From NCBI GenBank assembly GCA_030037105.1, contig JASHRY010000125.1, positions 1-16,694 on the forward strand: 16,694 nucleotides of DNA, written 5' to 3'. Each line of letters begins with the position of its first letter. The first letter of the stretch is position 1. The notes under the pieces are model-generated. The model saw only the letters and a list, made by a program, of their open reading frames with translations. It made no database searches and was not told where the DNA came from. Made by a program: the position numbers and the translations under genes. Of the stretch, positions 6,819-13,928 are shown piece after piece. Source of the DNA: Xanthobacteraceae bacterium. Its GTDB lineage: Bacteria > Pseudomonadota > Alphaproteobacteria > Rhizobiales > Xanthobacteraceae.

Positions 6819-8243
6819 ATGAAGCGCGCCGAAGGAGTCGTCAACCTCGTTCGGCAATTGATCGAGAACGGCACGCTGGTGCCCGGAGCCAAGGCGCCGT
6901 CAGTCCGGCAGATGAGCCGCATCGCCGGCTGCAGCATGTCGACGGTGCACCACGCCTATGGACTTCTGGAGAACGCGGGCGTCTTCGTCGCGCTGCCGCG
7001 CTCCGGTTTTTACATCGAGGAGGGCGCCAGCCGCCGCGGCAAACATACGGGAGCGCCAATTGAGGCCGCGGAAGCCGCCCGTGAGATCTCGATCAGCGAG
7101 CTGACGCTGCGGATTTTCGCCTCCTGGAGCAACAGCGAAATCCAGCAATTCGGCGCGATCTACGCCAGCTCCGACCTGTTTCCTGTCGAGGACGTCAACC
7201 GCCATTTCCGCCGCGTGCTGCGCAAATGCACCAATTCCTCGAAGGGCGCGGACACGGTCAGCTCAACGCAGGGCGATCCGGCTTTGCGCGAGATGCTGGC
7301 GCGGCGTTACGTCGAGCATGGGCTTGCGCTTTCCGCAAACGACATCGTCTTGACCGCTGGCGGCATGCATGCGCTCAGCCTCTGCATCAATATCCTCACC
7401 AAACCGGGCGACATCGTGCTCATCGAATCGCCGACGATGTTTCCGGTGTTCACCGCCCTCGAACATCGCGGGTTGCGCGCGGTGGAAATCGACTATTCGC
7501 CCAGGCACGGCCTCGATCCCGACCGGTTCGAATATCTGACCGACCGTCATGACATCCGCGCCTGCGTGTTGATGCCGGCGCACCAATACCCGACCGGCGT
7601 TTCGACACCGGAGAGCGCCGTGCACAAGATCGTCGAGACGGCGCGTCGCAAAAACGTGCCGATCATCGAGAACGGCGGCTACATGGACCTGCATTACGGC
7701 CGCTGTTGCGCGTCCACGCTCAAGCGTTTCGACGAGGCGGGGCTGGTGTTGCAAGTCGGCAGCTTCTCCAACACGCTGGCGCCGGGCTACGGGATCGGCT
7801 GGCTGGTGCCGGGCCGCTTCCGCGAGCAGTTCCTGCAGATGAAATTCGCCAGCAATCTGATCAGCGGCGGCATCTTCCAGCGCGCGGTCGCCGACTACAT
7901 GCAAAGCGGCAATTTCAACCGCCACCTGCGCAATCTCCGCGGCAAGCTCCTGGCGCGCATGGAACAGGGCATCGATCTGATCGGCAAACACTTCCCGCCG
8001 GGCTGCCGGGTGACCAAGCCGTCGGGCGGTTTCATGTGCTGGGTCGAAGGGCCGCCGAACTTCGACTCGGTCGCGGCCTGTCGCGACGCGCTCGCCCGCG
8101 GCGTCGGCCTGCCGCCCGGTCCTTTGTTCTCCGTCCGCGAGGCCTTCCGCAATTACATCGGGCTCAATCTGTCGTTTCCCTGGACGACGGACGCCGAAGC
8201 GCGGCTCAAGGCGATCGGAGAACTCATCGCCCAGCACGCGTAA
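6819..8243 (+). CDS. MocR/YdcR-type GntR-family regulator with a degenerate PLP site
   Basis: A 474-residue protein. Residues ~5-66 are a GntR winged helix (VVNLVRQLIENGTLVPGAKA, PSVRQMSRIAGCSMSTVHHAY, LPRSGFYIEEG). Residues ~110-474 have the type I aminotransferase fold, with typical stretches VLTAGGMHALSLCINILTKPGD, LMPAHQYPTGVS and KPSGGFMCWVE (truncated here to the key parts). Unusually, the cofactor residues are changed: the Asp that pairs with the pyridine ring is Asn285 (ENGGY for EDDxY), the aldimine Lys is Asn318 (SFSNTLAPG for SFSKxLAPG), the phosphate-binding Arg is Gly325 (GYGIGW for GYRVGW), and the carboxylate-binding Arg is Gly448 (NYIGLN for xxIRLN). It therefore probably cannot bind PLP covalently and may sense another ligand. 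ATG 6819 has GGGAGG 5 bases upstream; an earlier in-frame start at 6756 lacks support. It ends 11 bp from the convergent MetE-like gene. Confidence 0.92.
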   Translation: MKRAEGVVNLVRQLIENGTLVPGAKAPSVRQMSRIAGCSMSTVHHAYGLLENAGVFVALPRSGFYIEEGASRRGKHTGAPIEAAEAAREISISELTLRIFASWSNSEIQQFGAIYASSDLFPVEDVNRHFRRVLRKCTNSSKGADTVSSTQGDPALREMLARRYVEHGLALSANDIVLTAGGMHALSLCINILTKPGDIVLIESPTMFPVFTALEHRGLRAVEIDYSPRHGLDPDRFEYLTDRHDIRACVLMPAHQYPTGVSTPESAVHKIVETARRKNVPIIENGGYMDLHYGRCCASTLKRFDEAGLVLQVGSFSNTLAPGYGIGWLVPGRFREQFLQMKFASNLISGGIFQRAVADYMQSGNFNRHLRNLRGKLLARMEQGIDLIGKHFPPGCRVTKPSGGFMCWVEGPPNFDSVAACRDALARGVGLPPGPLFSVREAFRNYIGLNLSFPWTTDAEARLKAIGELIAQHA

Positions 8244-8254
8244 AACCGCCGGCC

Positions 8255-9442
8255 TCACGCCGCCGCGACTCGCCCCCAAAGCTCGGCGGTGGCGAGCTTC
8301 GCCCCCGCGGCCAACGCCTCCAGCTTCGCCCACATGATGGAGGGGTGAACACGCCGGTAGAACACTCCCTGCGCGAAGCCGCAATCGGCGCCGCCGATGA
8401 CGCGCTCGCGGCCGACAAGCCTGGCAAGCCGTACCAAGCGTTCGGCGACAAGCTTGGGATGTTCGACGACATTCGTCGTGTGGGCGATGACCCCGGGCAC
8501 CAGAACCCGATCCTCCGGCAACCTGGTCTTTTCCCAGATTCGCCACTCGTGCTCGTGGCGCGGATTGGCCATTTCCAACGAATAACCGCCCACCTTCACC
8601 TTGAGAATGAGGTCGATGATATCTTCGGCGGCGACGTCGTTGGTGTGCGGCCCGTTCCAGCTTCCCCAGCACACGTGATAACGGCTTTGCTGCGGCGGAA
8701 TCCCTTCCAGCGCGGCATTGAGCGCGGCGACTTTTTGCTCCGCCCAGGCGTAATAATCCGCAAACGGCGCCGGCGGCACCATCATGTCGTATTTGGCGGC
8801 AAGCCAGGCGTCGTCGATCTGCACGATCAGTCCGGCGTCGGTGATCGCCTGGTATTCCACCCGCAAAGCTTCGCCAAGCGCAACGCTGAGCTTTTCCTCG
8901 CTGCCGTAATATTCGTCGCGCAGACCCTGCAGTACGCTCGCCGGCGCGACGACGGGAAGAAAACCCTTCACGCCCGGGCTGCCGGCAAGCGCCGCTTTGA
9001 GGTTCGCGATATCGCGCCGCACCTGAGTCTGGCCGCGATAACTGATCGGACCGGTCACGACCCAATAACCGCGCCCCGCATTGGCCTGCTGGCCGGCCTG
9101 GTATTCGGCGTAGAAGTCGCGGAAGCGCTCGAAGTCGAGCCCGGCCGAAGGAGTCGGCCGCGGGCGCTCGCTCGGCACCGCGCGAAACTCGAGGCCGCCG
9201 AGGCGCTCAGTGACATAGCGATACCAGGAGCTTTTCGAATATTCACCGTCGTTGACGACGCTGAGGCCGGCCTCGATCTGCCGGCCGACCACATCGGCGA
9301 CGGCTGCGGCCAGATAGCGTTCGTAGGCTGCGTCATCGATGGCTTCGTGCTCGAGCCGCTTGCGCATATAGGCCACGAGTTCCGGCGGCCGCACCAGGCT
9401 GCCCACATGGGTCGTTTGCACGCGGTCGATATTGAATTGCAT
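8255..9442 (-). CDS. MetE C-terminal-domain-like methyltransferase (COG0620 type), paralogue 1
   Basis: A 395-residue single-domain TIM-barrel protein of the cobalamin-independent methionine synthase (UROD/MetE-like) superfamily. The N-terminus TTHVGSLVRPPELV and the block LSVVNDGEYSKSSWYRYV are family hallmarks. The zinc ligands of MetE are all present: His256 and Cys258 in YHVCWG, Glu290 in GYSLEMAN, Cys354 in GADCGFAQG. The N-terminal folate-binding half of true MetE (about 750 residues in all) is absent, so the methyl or alkyl donor is unknown. Relatives include archaeal MetE and epoxyalkane:CoM transferase, which use zinc to activate a thiol. ATG 9442 has GAGGA 8 bases upstream. It follows paralogue 2 after 21 bp, so they are surely co-transcribed. 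Confidence 0.9.
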   Translation of the reverse strand: MQFNIDRVQTTHVGSLVRPPELVAYMRKRLEHEAIDDAAYERYLAAAVADVVGRQIEAGLSVVNDGEYSKSSWYRYVTERLGGLEFRAVPSERPRPTPSAGLDFERFRDFYAEYQAGQQANAGRGYWVVTGPISYRGQTQVRRDIANLKAALAGSPGVKGFLPVVAPASVLQGLRDEYYGSEEKLSVALGEALRVEYQAITDAGLIVQIDDAWLAAKYDMMVPPAPFADYYAWAEQKVAALNAALEGIPPQQSRYHVCWGSWNGPHTNDVAAEDIIDLILKVKVGGYSLEMANPRHEHEWRIWEKTRLPEDRVLVPGVIAHTTNVVEHPKLVAERLVRLARLVGRERVIGGADCGFAQGVFYRRVHPSIMWAKLEALAAGAKLATAELWGRVAAA

Positions 9443-9463
9443 GGCCGATCCTCGCGCGGGGGT

Positions 9464-10615
9464 TCAGGAGCTTCCCCAGACTTCGTCGGCGACCTCGACG
9501 ACGAGCGCGAGCTTCGCCCATTGCTCGTCCTCGGTCAGCAGATTGCCTTCCTCGGTGCTGGCGAACCCGCATTGCGGGCTGAGGCTGAGCCGGTCGATGT
9601 CGATGAATTTTGCCGCCGCCTCGATCCGCCGCTTGATCTCGTCCTTGGATTCGAGTCGGCCCGATTTCGACGTCACCAGCCCCAGCACCACCCTCTTTCC
9701 CTTCGGCACCAGGCGCAGCGGCTCGAAGCCGCCGGCGCGGTCGGTGTCGTATTCCATGAAATAGACGTCGATGTTCGTCTTGTTGAACAACACGTCCGCA
9801 ATCGCGTCGTATCCTCCGGCGCCCTGGAAGGTGGAGCGGAAATTGCCGCGACAAAGGTGCATCGCGGTCACCATGTCCGCCGGCTTGTCCGACAGCGCGA
9901 CGTTGGTCGCTTGCGCGTACAGGTCGGGCAGCTTGTCCGGGTCGTTGCCGTGCTCGATGAAGAACTGGCGCTGCTTGGGATCGATCAGGATGATCATATA
10001 GACTTCGTCGAGCTGCAGATAGCGGCAGCCGGCATCGCCGAAAGCGCGCACGATCTGGCGATAGGTCTTCGCCAGATCCGCATAAAACTCCTCGAACGAG
10101 TCATAGACCGAACCGTCGATGATCGTCTTGCCCCGGTGCGCGAGAAACGCGCTCGGCGCCGGTATCGTCATCTTCGGCGTCGAATCCGGCCCGGCAACTG
10201 ATTTGAGGAAGCGGAAATGATCGATCATCGGATGTCCGCTGAAGACGCCGAGCCGTGCGGTAGGCCGATGTGCCAGCGTCTTCGGCTGAACGCCTTCGAA
10301 GCGTTTGACCCCCGGCGTGGGGAAGGTCTCGACGTTGTCGAGATAGCGGAAGAAGTCGCGGCTCCAGAAACTTCGCCGATACTCGCCGTCGGTGACGGCG
10401 CGCAGGCCGAGCGACTCCTGCTTGGCGACGGCGGCGCGAATGGCTTTGTCCTCGATCGCCTCGAGTTCGGCCGCAGCGATCGCGCCGCGTTCCCGGCGCG
10501 CGCGCGCATCTTTGATCTGAGGCGGGCGCAGCAGGCTGCCGACGTGCTCGGCGCGGAAGGGTGGCTTCGTTCTCGTGATTTCTTTCCAACTCGGTGAGGG
10601 CGCGAAGAAGTGCAT
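9464..10615 (-). CDS. MetE C-terminal-domain-like methyltransferase (COG0620 type), paralogue 2
   Basis: A 383-residue protein of the same zinc-thiol superfamily as its downstream neighbour, but clearly diverged. It begins TRTKPPFRAEHVGSLLRPP and carries LRAVTDGEYRRSFWSRDF. Zinc ligands: His253 and Cys255 in MHLCRGNF, Glu288 in YFMEYD, Cys349 in SPQCGFAS. No folate-binding half is present. Two unequal copies side by side suggest a heterodimer or two successive thiol-transfer steps; neither can be shown here. The start is uncertain: ATG 10615 has no good Shine-Dalgarno, the family usually begins near Thr14, and a strong GAGGAG (10665-10670) serves an out-of-frame ATG at 10655. The gene is divergent from the ATP-binding gene at 10919. 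Confidence 0.9.
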   Translation of the reverse strand: MHFFAPSPSWKEITRTKPPFRAEHVGSLLRPPQIKDARARRERGAIAAAELEAIEDKAIRAAVAKQESLGLRAVTDGEYRRSFWSRDFFRYLDNVETFPTPGVKRFEGVQPKTLAHRPTARLGVFSGHPMIDHFRFLKSVAGPDSTPKMTIPAPSAFLAHRGKTIIDGSVYDSFEEFYADLAKTYRQIVRAFGDAGCRYLQLDEVYMIILIDPKQRQFFIEHGNDPDKLPDLYAQATNVALSDKPADMVTAMHLCRGNFRSTFQGAGGYDAIADVLFNKTNIDVYFMEYDTDRAGGFEPLRLVPKGKRVVLGLVTSKSGRLESKDEIKRRIEAAAKFIDIDRLSLSPQCGFASTEEGNLLTEDEQWAKLALVVEVADEVWGSS

Positions 10616-10918
10616 GCGCGAAATCGGATGAAACGGAGGGTAAGCCTGCTAACATCGGCTTTTGCTCCTCACAAGCATAAAGTGCCGGCGACGCTTCGCT
10701 CTTGTTAGATCGCGGCGCGCAGTTCCAATCTGTATTGCCGTTCCACAGAAAAACTGTTGCGGTCGGCCGGACTGTACCGGTCGAGTCGGAGCAAATCTGT
10801 ACTTTTGATCTTGGCGGCGGGATGCCCTAAGCTGATCCAGACGGCGCGGACGAACAAAGAGCGCATTGAGCGCTCGTCAAAGCCCGCGCTTGCGGTGGGG
10901 ACCGATCGAGGACGCTAA
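10616..10918. other. Divergent intergenic region between MetE-like and ATP-binding genes
   Basis: These 303 bp hold no clear gene. On the minus strand there is a strong GAGGAG (10665-10670) before an ATG (10655) that is out of frame with the MetE-like gene. On the plus strand, GAGGAC (10908-10913) serves ATG 10919. CTGTAC occurs twice (near 10780 and 10797). I could not settle on a promoter for either direction. Confidence 0.5.
10859..10875. promoter_or_regulatory. Short inverted repeat before the ATP-binding gene
   Basis: GAGCGC (10859-10864) and GCGCTC (10870-10875) are exact inverted arms around ATTGA. It lies 43 bp before the ATG at 10919, a place suited to an operator or a leader hairpin. 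The arms are only 6 bp, so chance is possible. Confidence 0.3.
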
Positions 10919-12001
10919 ATGCTGCTGCGATGGGTGAGCGAACTGGCCGACGGCGATTTTGCGACGGTCGGACCGAAGATTGCGCGGCTCGGCGCCTTGC
11001 GCCGGTTGGGAATCGAAGTGCCCGACGGTTTCGCCGTGACCACCGACGCCTTCCAAGCGTTTCTTGCGGACAACGGCCTGGAAGCGGCCATCGACTGCGA
11101 ATTGGCGGCGCTCCCACGCAACGAGGATTTCGCCGCCACCGAGGCCGTTTCCGCGCGGCTGCGCAAGCTCATCGAGCGGGCGCCGGTGAGCGATTCCTTG
11201 GCAGCCGCCTTGGGCGATGCATACGAAGAGCTTTGCTTGCGCCACGGTGACATTGCCTTGCCGGTGGCGGTACGCAGTTCCGCGGCGGGCGAAGATGCCG
11301 CCACCGCGAGTTTTGCCGGCCAGTATGAAAGCTATCTCGGCATCATCGGCGCCGAGGCGATGATCGCCGTGGTACGGCAGGCGTGGAGCAGCCTGTTCGT
11401 CGGCCGTGCGCTCAGCTATCGGCAGCAGCGCCAGCAGCATTACCGCGAGACGCCGATGGGCGTCGGCGTGCTGCGACTGGTTCATGCGCGCTGCGCCGGC
11501 GTTGCGTTTTCGGTCGATCCGGTGAGCAAAAAGCGCGACCGTTTCGTCATCGAAGGCGCCTGGGGCTGGGGCGAATCGATCGTGCAGGGAACGGTCGAGC
11601 CCGATCATATTGAGGTCGATCGCGCCGACGGCCGGGTGATCGCCTATCGCGTCGGCGACAAACGCGTGGGTTCGGTTTTCGATCGGGTTCGCGGCGGTGT
11701 ATTCGAACAGGAACTGCCGCAGCGCTTTCGTCGGGCGCGGGCGCTCACCGACGAGATGGCGATCGCCTTGTGGTCGACCGTCCTTCACATCGAGCGGCAC
11801 TTCGGGATGCCCGTCGATGTCGAATGGGTGATCGAGCCAAATTGGCGGCCCGGCATTCCGGTTTCCGTCGTGCAGGTACGCCAGATCAGCAACATCGACG
11901 CGGCGACCGTGAACACGTCAGTGCCGAAATGGGACGCGCTCGGCTACGCTGCGAAATACGGCTTGGGCCTCAAGCCGCGGGCGGCAGCGCCGACGTCCTG
12001 A
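10919..12001 (+). CDS. Stand-alone PEP synthase/PPDK-type ATP-binding domain protein, phenylphosphate synthase beta-like
   Basis: A 360-residue protein equal to the N-terminal nucleotide-binding domain of PEP synthase. Visible motifs, in order: VGPKIARLGALRRLGIEVPD (Lys20), VAVRSSAAGEDAATASFAGQ (Arg119, Glu125), WSSLFVGRALSYR (156-168), AGVAFSVDP and GAWGWGESIVQGTVEPD (193-229), and a terminal DVEWVI...VQVRQIS (300-324). In PEP synthase this domain moves the beta-phosphoryl of ATP to a histidine on a separate swivelling domain. That domain is not in this chain, but is in the 4682-6394 protein, so the two probably form one enzyme. The start ATG has GAGGAC 5 bases upstream. It is convergent with the gentisate dioxygenase gene (19-bp gap). 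The final pattern QVRQIS replaces the usual QxRP, a mild divergence. Confidence 0.88.
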   Translation: MLLRWVSELADGDFATVGPKIARLGALRRLGIEVPDGFAVTTDAFQAFLADNGLEAAIDCELAALPRNEDFAATEAVSARLRKLIERAPVSDSLAAALGDAYEELCLRHGDIALPVAVRSSAAGEDAATASFAGQYESYLGIIGAEAMIAVVRQAWSSLFVGRALSYRQQRQQHYRETPMGVGVLRLVHARCAGVAFSVDPVSKKRDRFVIEGAWGWGESIVQGTVEPDHIEVDRADGRVIAYRVGDKRVGSVFDRVRGGVFEQELPQRFRRARALTDEMAIALWSTVLHIERHFGMPVDVEWVIEPNWRPGIPVSVVQVRQISNIDAATVNTSVPKWDALGYAAKYGLGLKPRAAAPTS

Positions 12002-12020
12002 ACAATCGGGACGATCCGCC

Positions 12021-13103
12021 TCAGGCGTCCTCGCGCCAGAGACCGAGCGCTTCCTGCGCCGGGCGGTCGGAGATCGAGAACAACACCGATTGTTTGGCCG
12101 CGGTATGGAAGTGGCGCTTCCACGGCGGCACCACGAACACGTCGTTTGCGCTCCAGTCGAGCACGTGACCGTCGACATTGGTCGTGCCTTCCCCCTCGGC
12201 GCAGACGAAGACGGTGCCGTCGGTCGAGCGATAGGGCTCGCCGCGAAAGCCTTTCGGCAGCATGGCGAGCGCGGCACCCATCGTCGGCAGCACCGCGCCG
12301 CCATTGACCGGATTGGCGTAACGCACGCGCGCGCCGTGGCGCTTGTCGACGTCGCCCGCTTGCAGCAGGCGCTCGACGATCGGTCGCGTATGCGCATAGG
12401 TATAGTTGATGATCGGCGTGCGCTTCATTTTCAGGTCTTTGGCCGGCGTGCCGTCGGGCAGCACACCCGAACCGTAGAAGCTCAGCGAGTCGCCGTCCTG
12501 CCGCCTGGGCGCCTGCATCGGCTCGTCGAAATCCTCCGCGAACGAAACCTCAAAGAAACCGATCGCCGGGAGATCGAGTACGTCGAGCCACAGCATCGGC
12601 TTGTCGGACGGATTGCCGTGATCGTGCGCCGCCCAGTTGGCGGTGATGACGAAATCGCCGGGCGACATGAAGGTCTTCTCGCCGTCGACCGCGGTATAGG
12701 CGCCCTCGCCGTCGAGCACGAAGCGGACGGCGGAGGCGGCGTGGCGGTGCGCTGGAGCGACCTCGCTGGGCAGGATCATCTGGATGCCGGCAAACAAGGT
12801 GTTGGTCACGCGCGATTCGCCGCGCAAGGCCGGATTTTCCAGGATGAGCACGCGGCGCTTCGCTTCTTCGGCGGTGATCAGCGTACCCGATTCCATGACC
12901 AGCGATTTCACGTCGCGGTAATGCCAAACGACCGGCGCGCAGCGCGTGATCGGCTCATCGGTGATGAGCGAATCCATCACCCTCCATAACGGCTTCATGT
13001 CATGCTTGGCGATACGCTGGTAATAGGCCCGGCGCATCGCCTCGATATTGTGTTTCGGGTCGGGTTTGCCGTTGCTCGGCTTTTTTTCCGCCGCGACCGC
13101 CAT
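12021..13103 (-). CDS. Gentisate 1,2-dioxygenase (bicupin ring-cleavage enzyme)
   Basis: A 360-residue cytoplasmic Fe(II) bicupin that opens gentisate between C1 and C2 to maleylpyruvate. The first cupin has the metal site: APAHRHAASAVRFVLDGEGA with His119 and His121, and WAAHDHGN with His160. The second cupin is near 270-345 (GTVFVCAEGEGTTNVDG, NDVFVVPPWKRHFH). Length is normal (about 340-380). The start at 13103 is chosen because GGAGG lies 5 bases upstream; ATG 13115 and the longer frame to 13142 are less likely. Relatives in the same family cleave salicylate or 1-hydroxy-2-naphthoate, so the substrate is likely but not certain. A 33-bp piece of this gene (12239-12271) recurs at 2423-2455. 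It lies downstream of an FMN reductase and an FAH-family gene, which fits the gentisate pathway. Confidence 0.9.
   Translation of the reverse strand: MAVAAEKKPSNGKPDPKHNIEAMRRAYYQRIAKHDMKPLWRVMDSLITDEPITRCAPVVWHYRDVKSLVMESGTLITAEEAKRRVLILENPALRGESRVTNTLFAGIQMILPSEVAPAHRHAASAVRFVLDGEGAYTAVDGEKTFMSPGDFVITANWAAHDHGNPSDKPMLWLDVLDLPAIGFFEVSFAEDFDEPMQAPRRQDGDSLSFYGSGVLPDGTPAKDLKMKRTPIINYTYAHTRPIVERLLQAGDVDKRHGARVRYANPVNGGAVLPTMGAALAMLPKGFRGEPYRSTDGTVFVCAEGEGTTNVDGHVLDWSANDVFVVPPWKRHFHTAAKQSVLFSISDRPAQEALGLWREDA
12239..12271. repeat. 33-bp exact direct repeat, copy 2 (inside the dioxygenase gene)
   Basis: Identical to 2423-2455. Here it encodes, on the minus strand, the conserved-looking AMLPKGFRGE of the dioxygenase second half, so this is presumably the source copy. 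Confidence 0.6.
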
Positions 13104-13140
13104 GGCGTCCTCCATCAGGGCAATTTTGGATTTGCAGCGC

Positions 13141-13169
13141 AATATAACCGGAACTCTTATCGGCGAGAA
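13141..13169 (-). promoter_or_regulatory. Possible promoter of the gentisate dioxygenase gene
   Basis: On the minus strand, TATATT (13141-13146, 5 of 6 to TATAAT) lies about 38 bp before ATG 13103, with a poor -35-like TTCTCG (13164-13169) 17 bp further up. The 118-bp gap to the FMN reductase leaves room for a separate promoter. The -35 match is weak. Confidence 0.3.
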
Positions 13170-13221
13170 CTCCGCATCGCTACAGCTATTGGGCTACCAC
13201 ACGCGGCCAATTCCGCCGCTT

Positions 13222-13797
13222 TCAACGCGCGGGGCCGTGCCGAGCAATGAACTCGGCGAAGGCGGCAAGCTGCTGGCGAATGAATCCTACGGTCTGCTGA
13301 TCGGTAATCTGCCCGGTCTTCGCGTCGATCCGCTGCGAGCAATTGCCGATGAAGATTTCCGGCCTGCCGAAGGTCATAGCGTTGAGGAACAGCAACGACC
13401 GCCGAAGGTCGTATTGCATGCGGCCGCCGCCGAGCGGCCCGTTCGACGCCGACTGGATGGCGACGGGCTTGCCGGCGAAGGGCTGGTTCGGCACGCGCGA
13501 CACCCAGTCGATGGCGTTCTTCAAGCCGCCGGGAATCGAAAAATTGTATTCCGGCGTCACGAAGATCACGCCGTCGGTCGCCCGGATCGCGTCGACCAGC
13601 CTTTGCACCGCGGCGGGGAAACCGGTCGACGTCTCGATGTCCGCATTATAGAGCGGGAATTCGGAAAACGGCGGCGCTTCGGTGATGCTCATGCCGGACG
13701 GCGCGAGGGCGGCAAGCGCATTCATGACCATGCGGTTGTAGGAACCCTTGCGCAGGCTGCCGCAAATACTGATGACGTTGAGCGTCTTCTCGGCCAT
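13222..13797 (-). CDS. NAD(P)H-dependent FMN/quinone reductase (flavodoxin-like fold)
   Basis: A 191-residue FMN-binding oxidoreductase of the NADPH-dependent FMN reductase family (ChrR/SsuE type). The phosphate-binding loop ICGSLRKGSYN is at 11-21, and the second flavin loop TPEYNFSIPGGLKNAIDWVS at 81-100 is almost canonical. NGPLGGGRMQYDLR follows. Members reduce quinones, chromate or free flavin with NAD(P)H. I chose ATG 13797, which has GAAGAG 6 bases upstream, over an upstream in-frame TTG at 13815. It lies between the FAH-family gene and the dioxygenase gene, and could reduce a quinone formed by oxidation of gentisate (a hydroquinone) or supply reduced flavin; both are inference. Confidence 0.9.
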   Translation of the reverse strand: MAEKTLNVISICGSLRKGSYNRMVMNALAALAPSGMSITEAPPFSEFPLYNADIETSTGFPAAVQRLVDAIRATDGVIFVTPEYNFSIPGGLKNAIDWVSRVPNQPFAGKPVAIQSASNGPLGGGRMQYDLRRSLLFLNAMTFGRPEIFIGNCSQRIDAKTGQITDQQTVGFIRQQLAAFAEFIARHGPAR

Positions 13798-13928
13798 GGG
13801 ATTCTCTTCGGTCAAGGTGCGACGCGACCGCGTTTCGTCAAACCTCGGTCCGTTGAACGCGCAATTCCCGCACTATGGATTTTGCGGACGCGTTTCGCGC
13901 ACCCGGGAACGACACGCCGCATGTTGGC

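Noticed and set aside
7263..9065. 600-codon minus-strand open frame
   Set aside because: It is antisense to the regulator and out of frame with the MetE-like gene, with no recognisable motif.
7706..10201. 831-codon plus-strand open frame
   Set aside because: It runs through the MocR 3' half out of frame and antisense to both MetE-like genes; it has the low-complexity composition typical of shadow frames in GC-rich DNA.
10101..10655. 184-codon minus-strand frame with a good ribosome site
   Set aside because: After the first ~30 codons it only shadows the MetE-like gene in another frame. Its leader is kept as a finding, but the full protein is not believed.
12002..12035. Terminator hairpin between the convergent ATP-binding and dioxygenase genes
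   Set aside because: Only very short stems (GCCT/AGGC, GGAC/GTCC) with a large bulge and no T-run; too weak to call.
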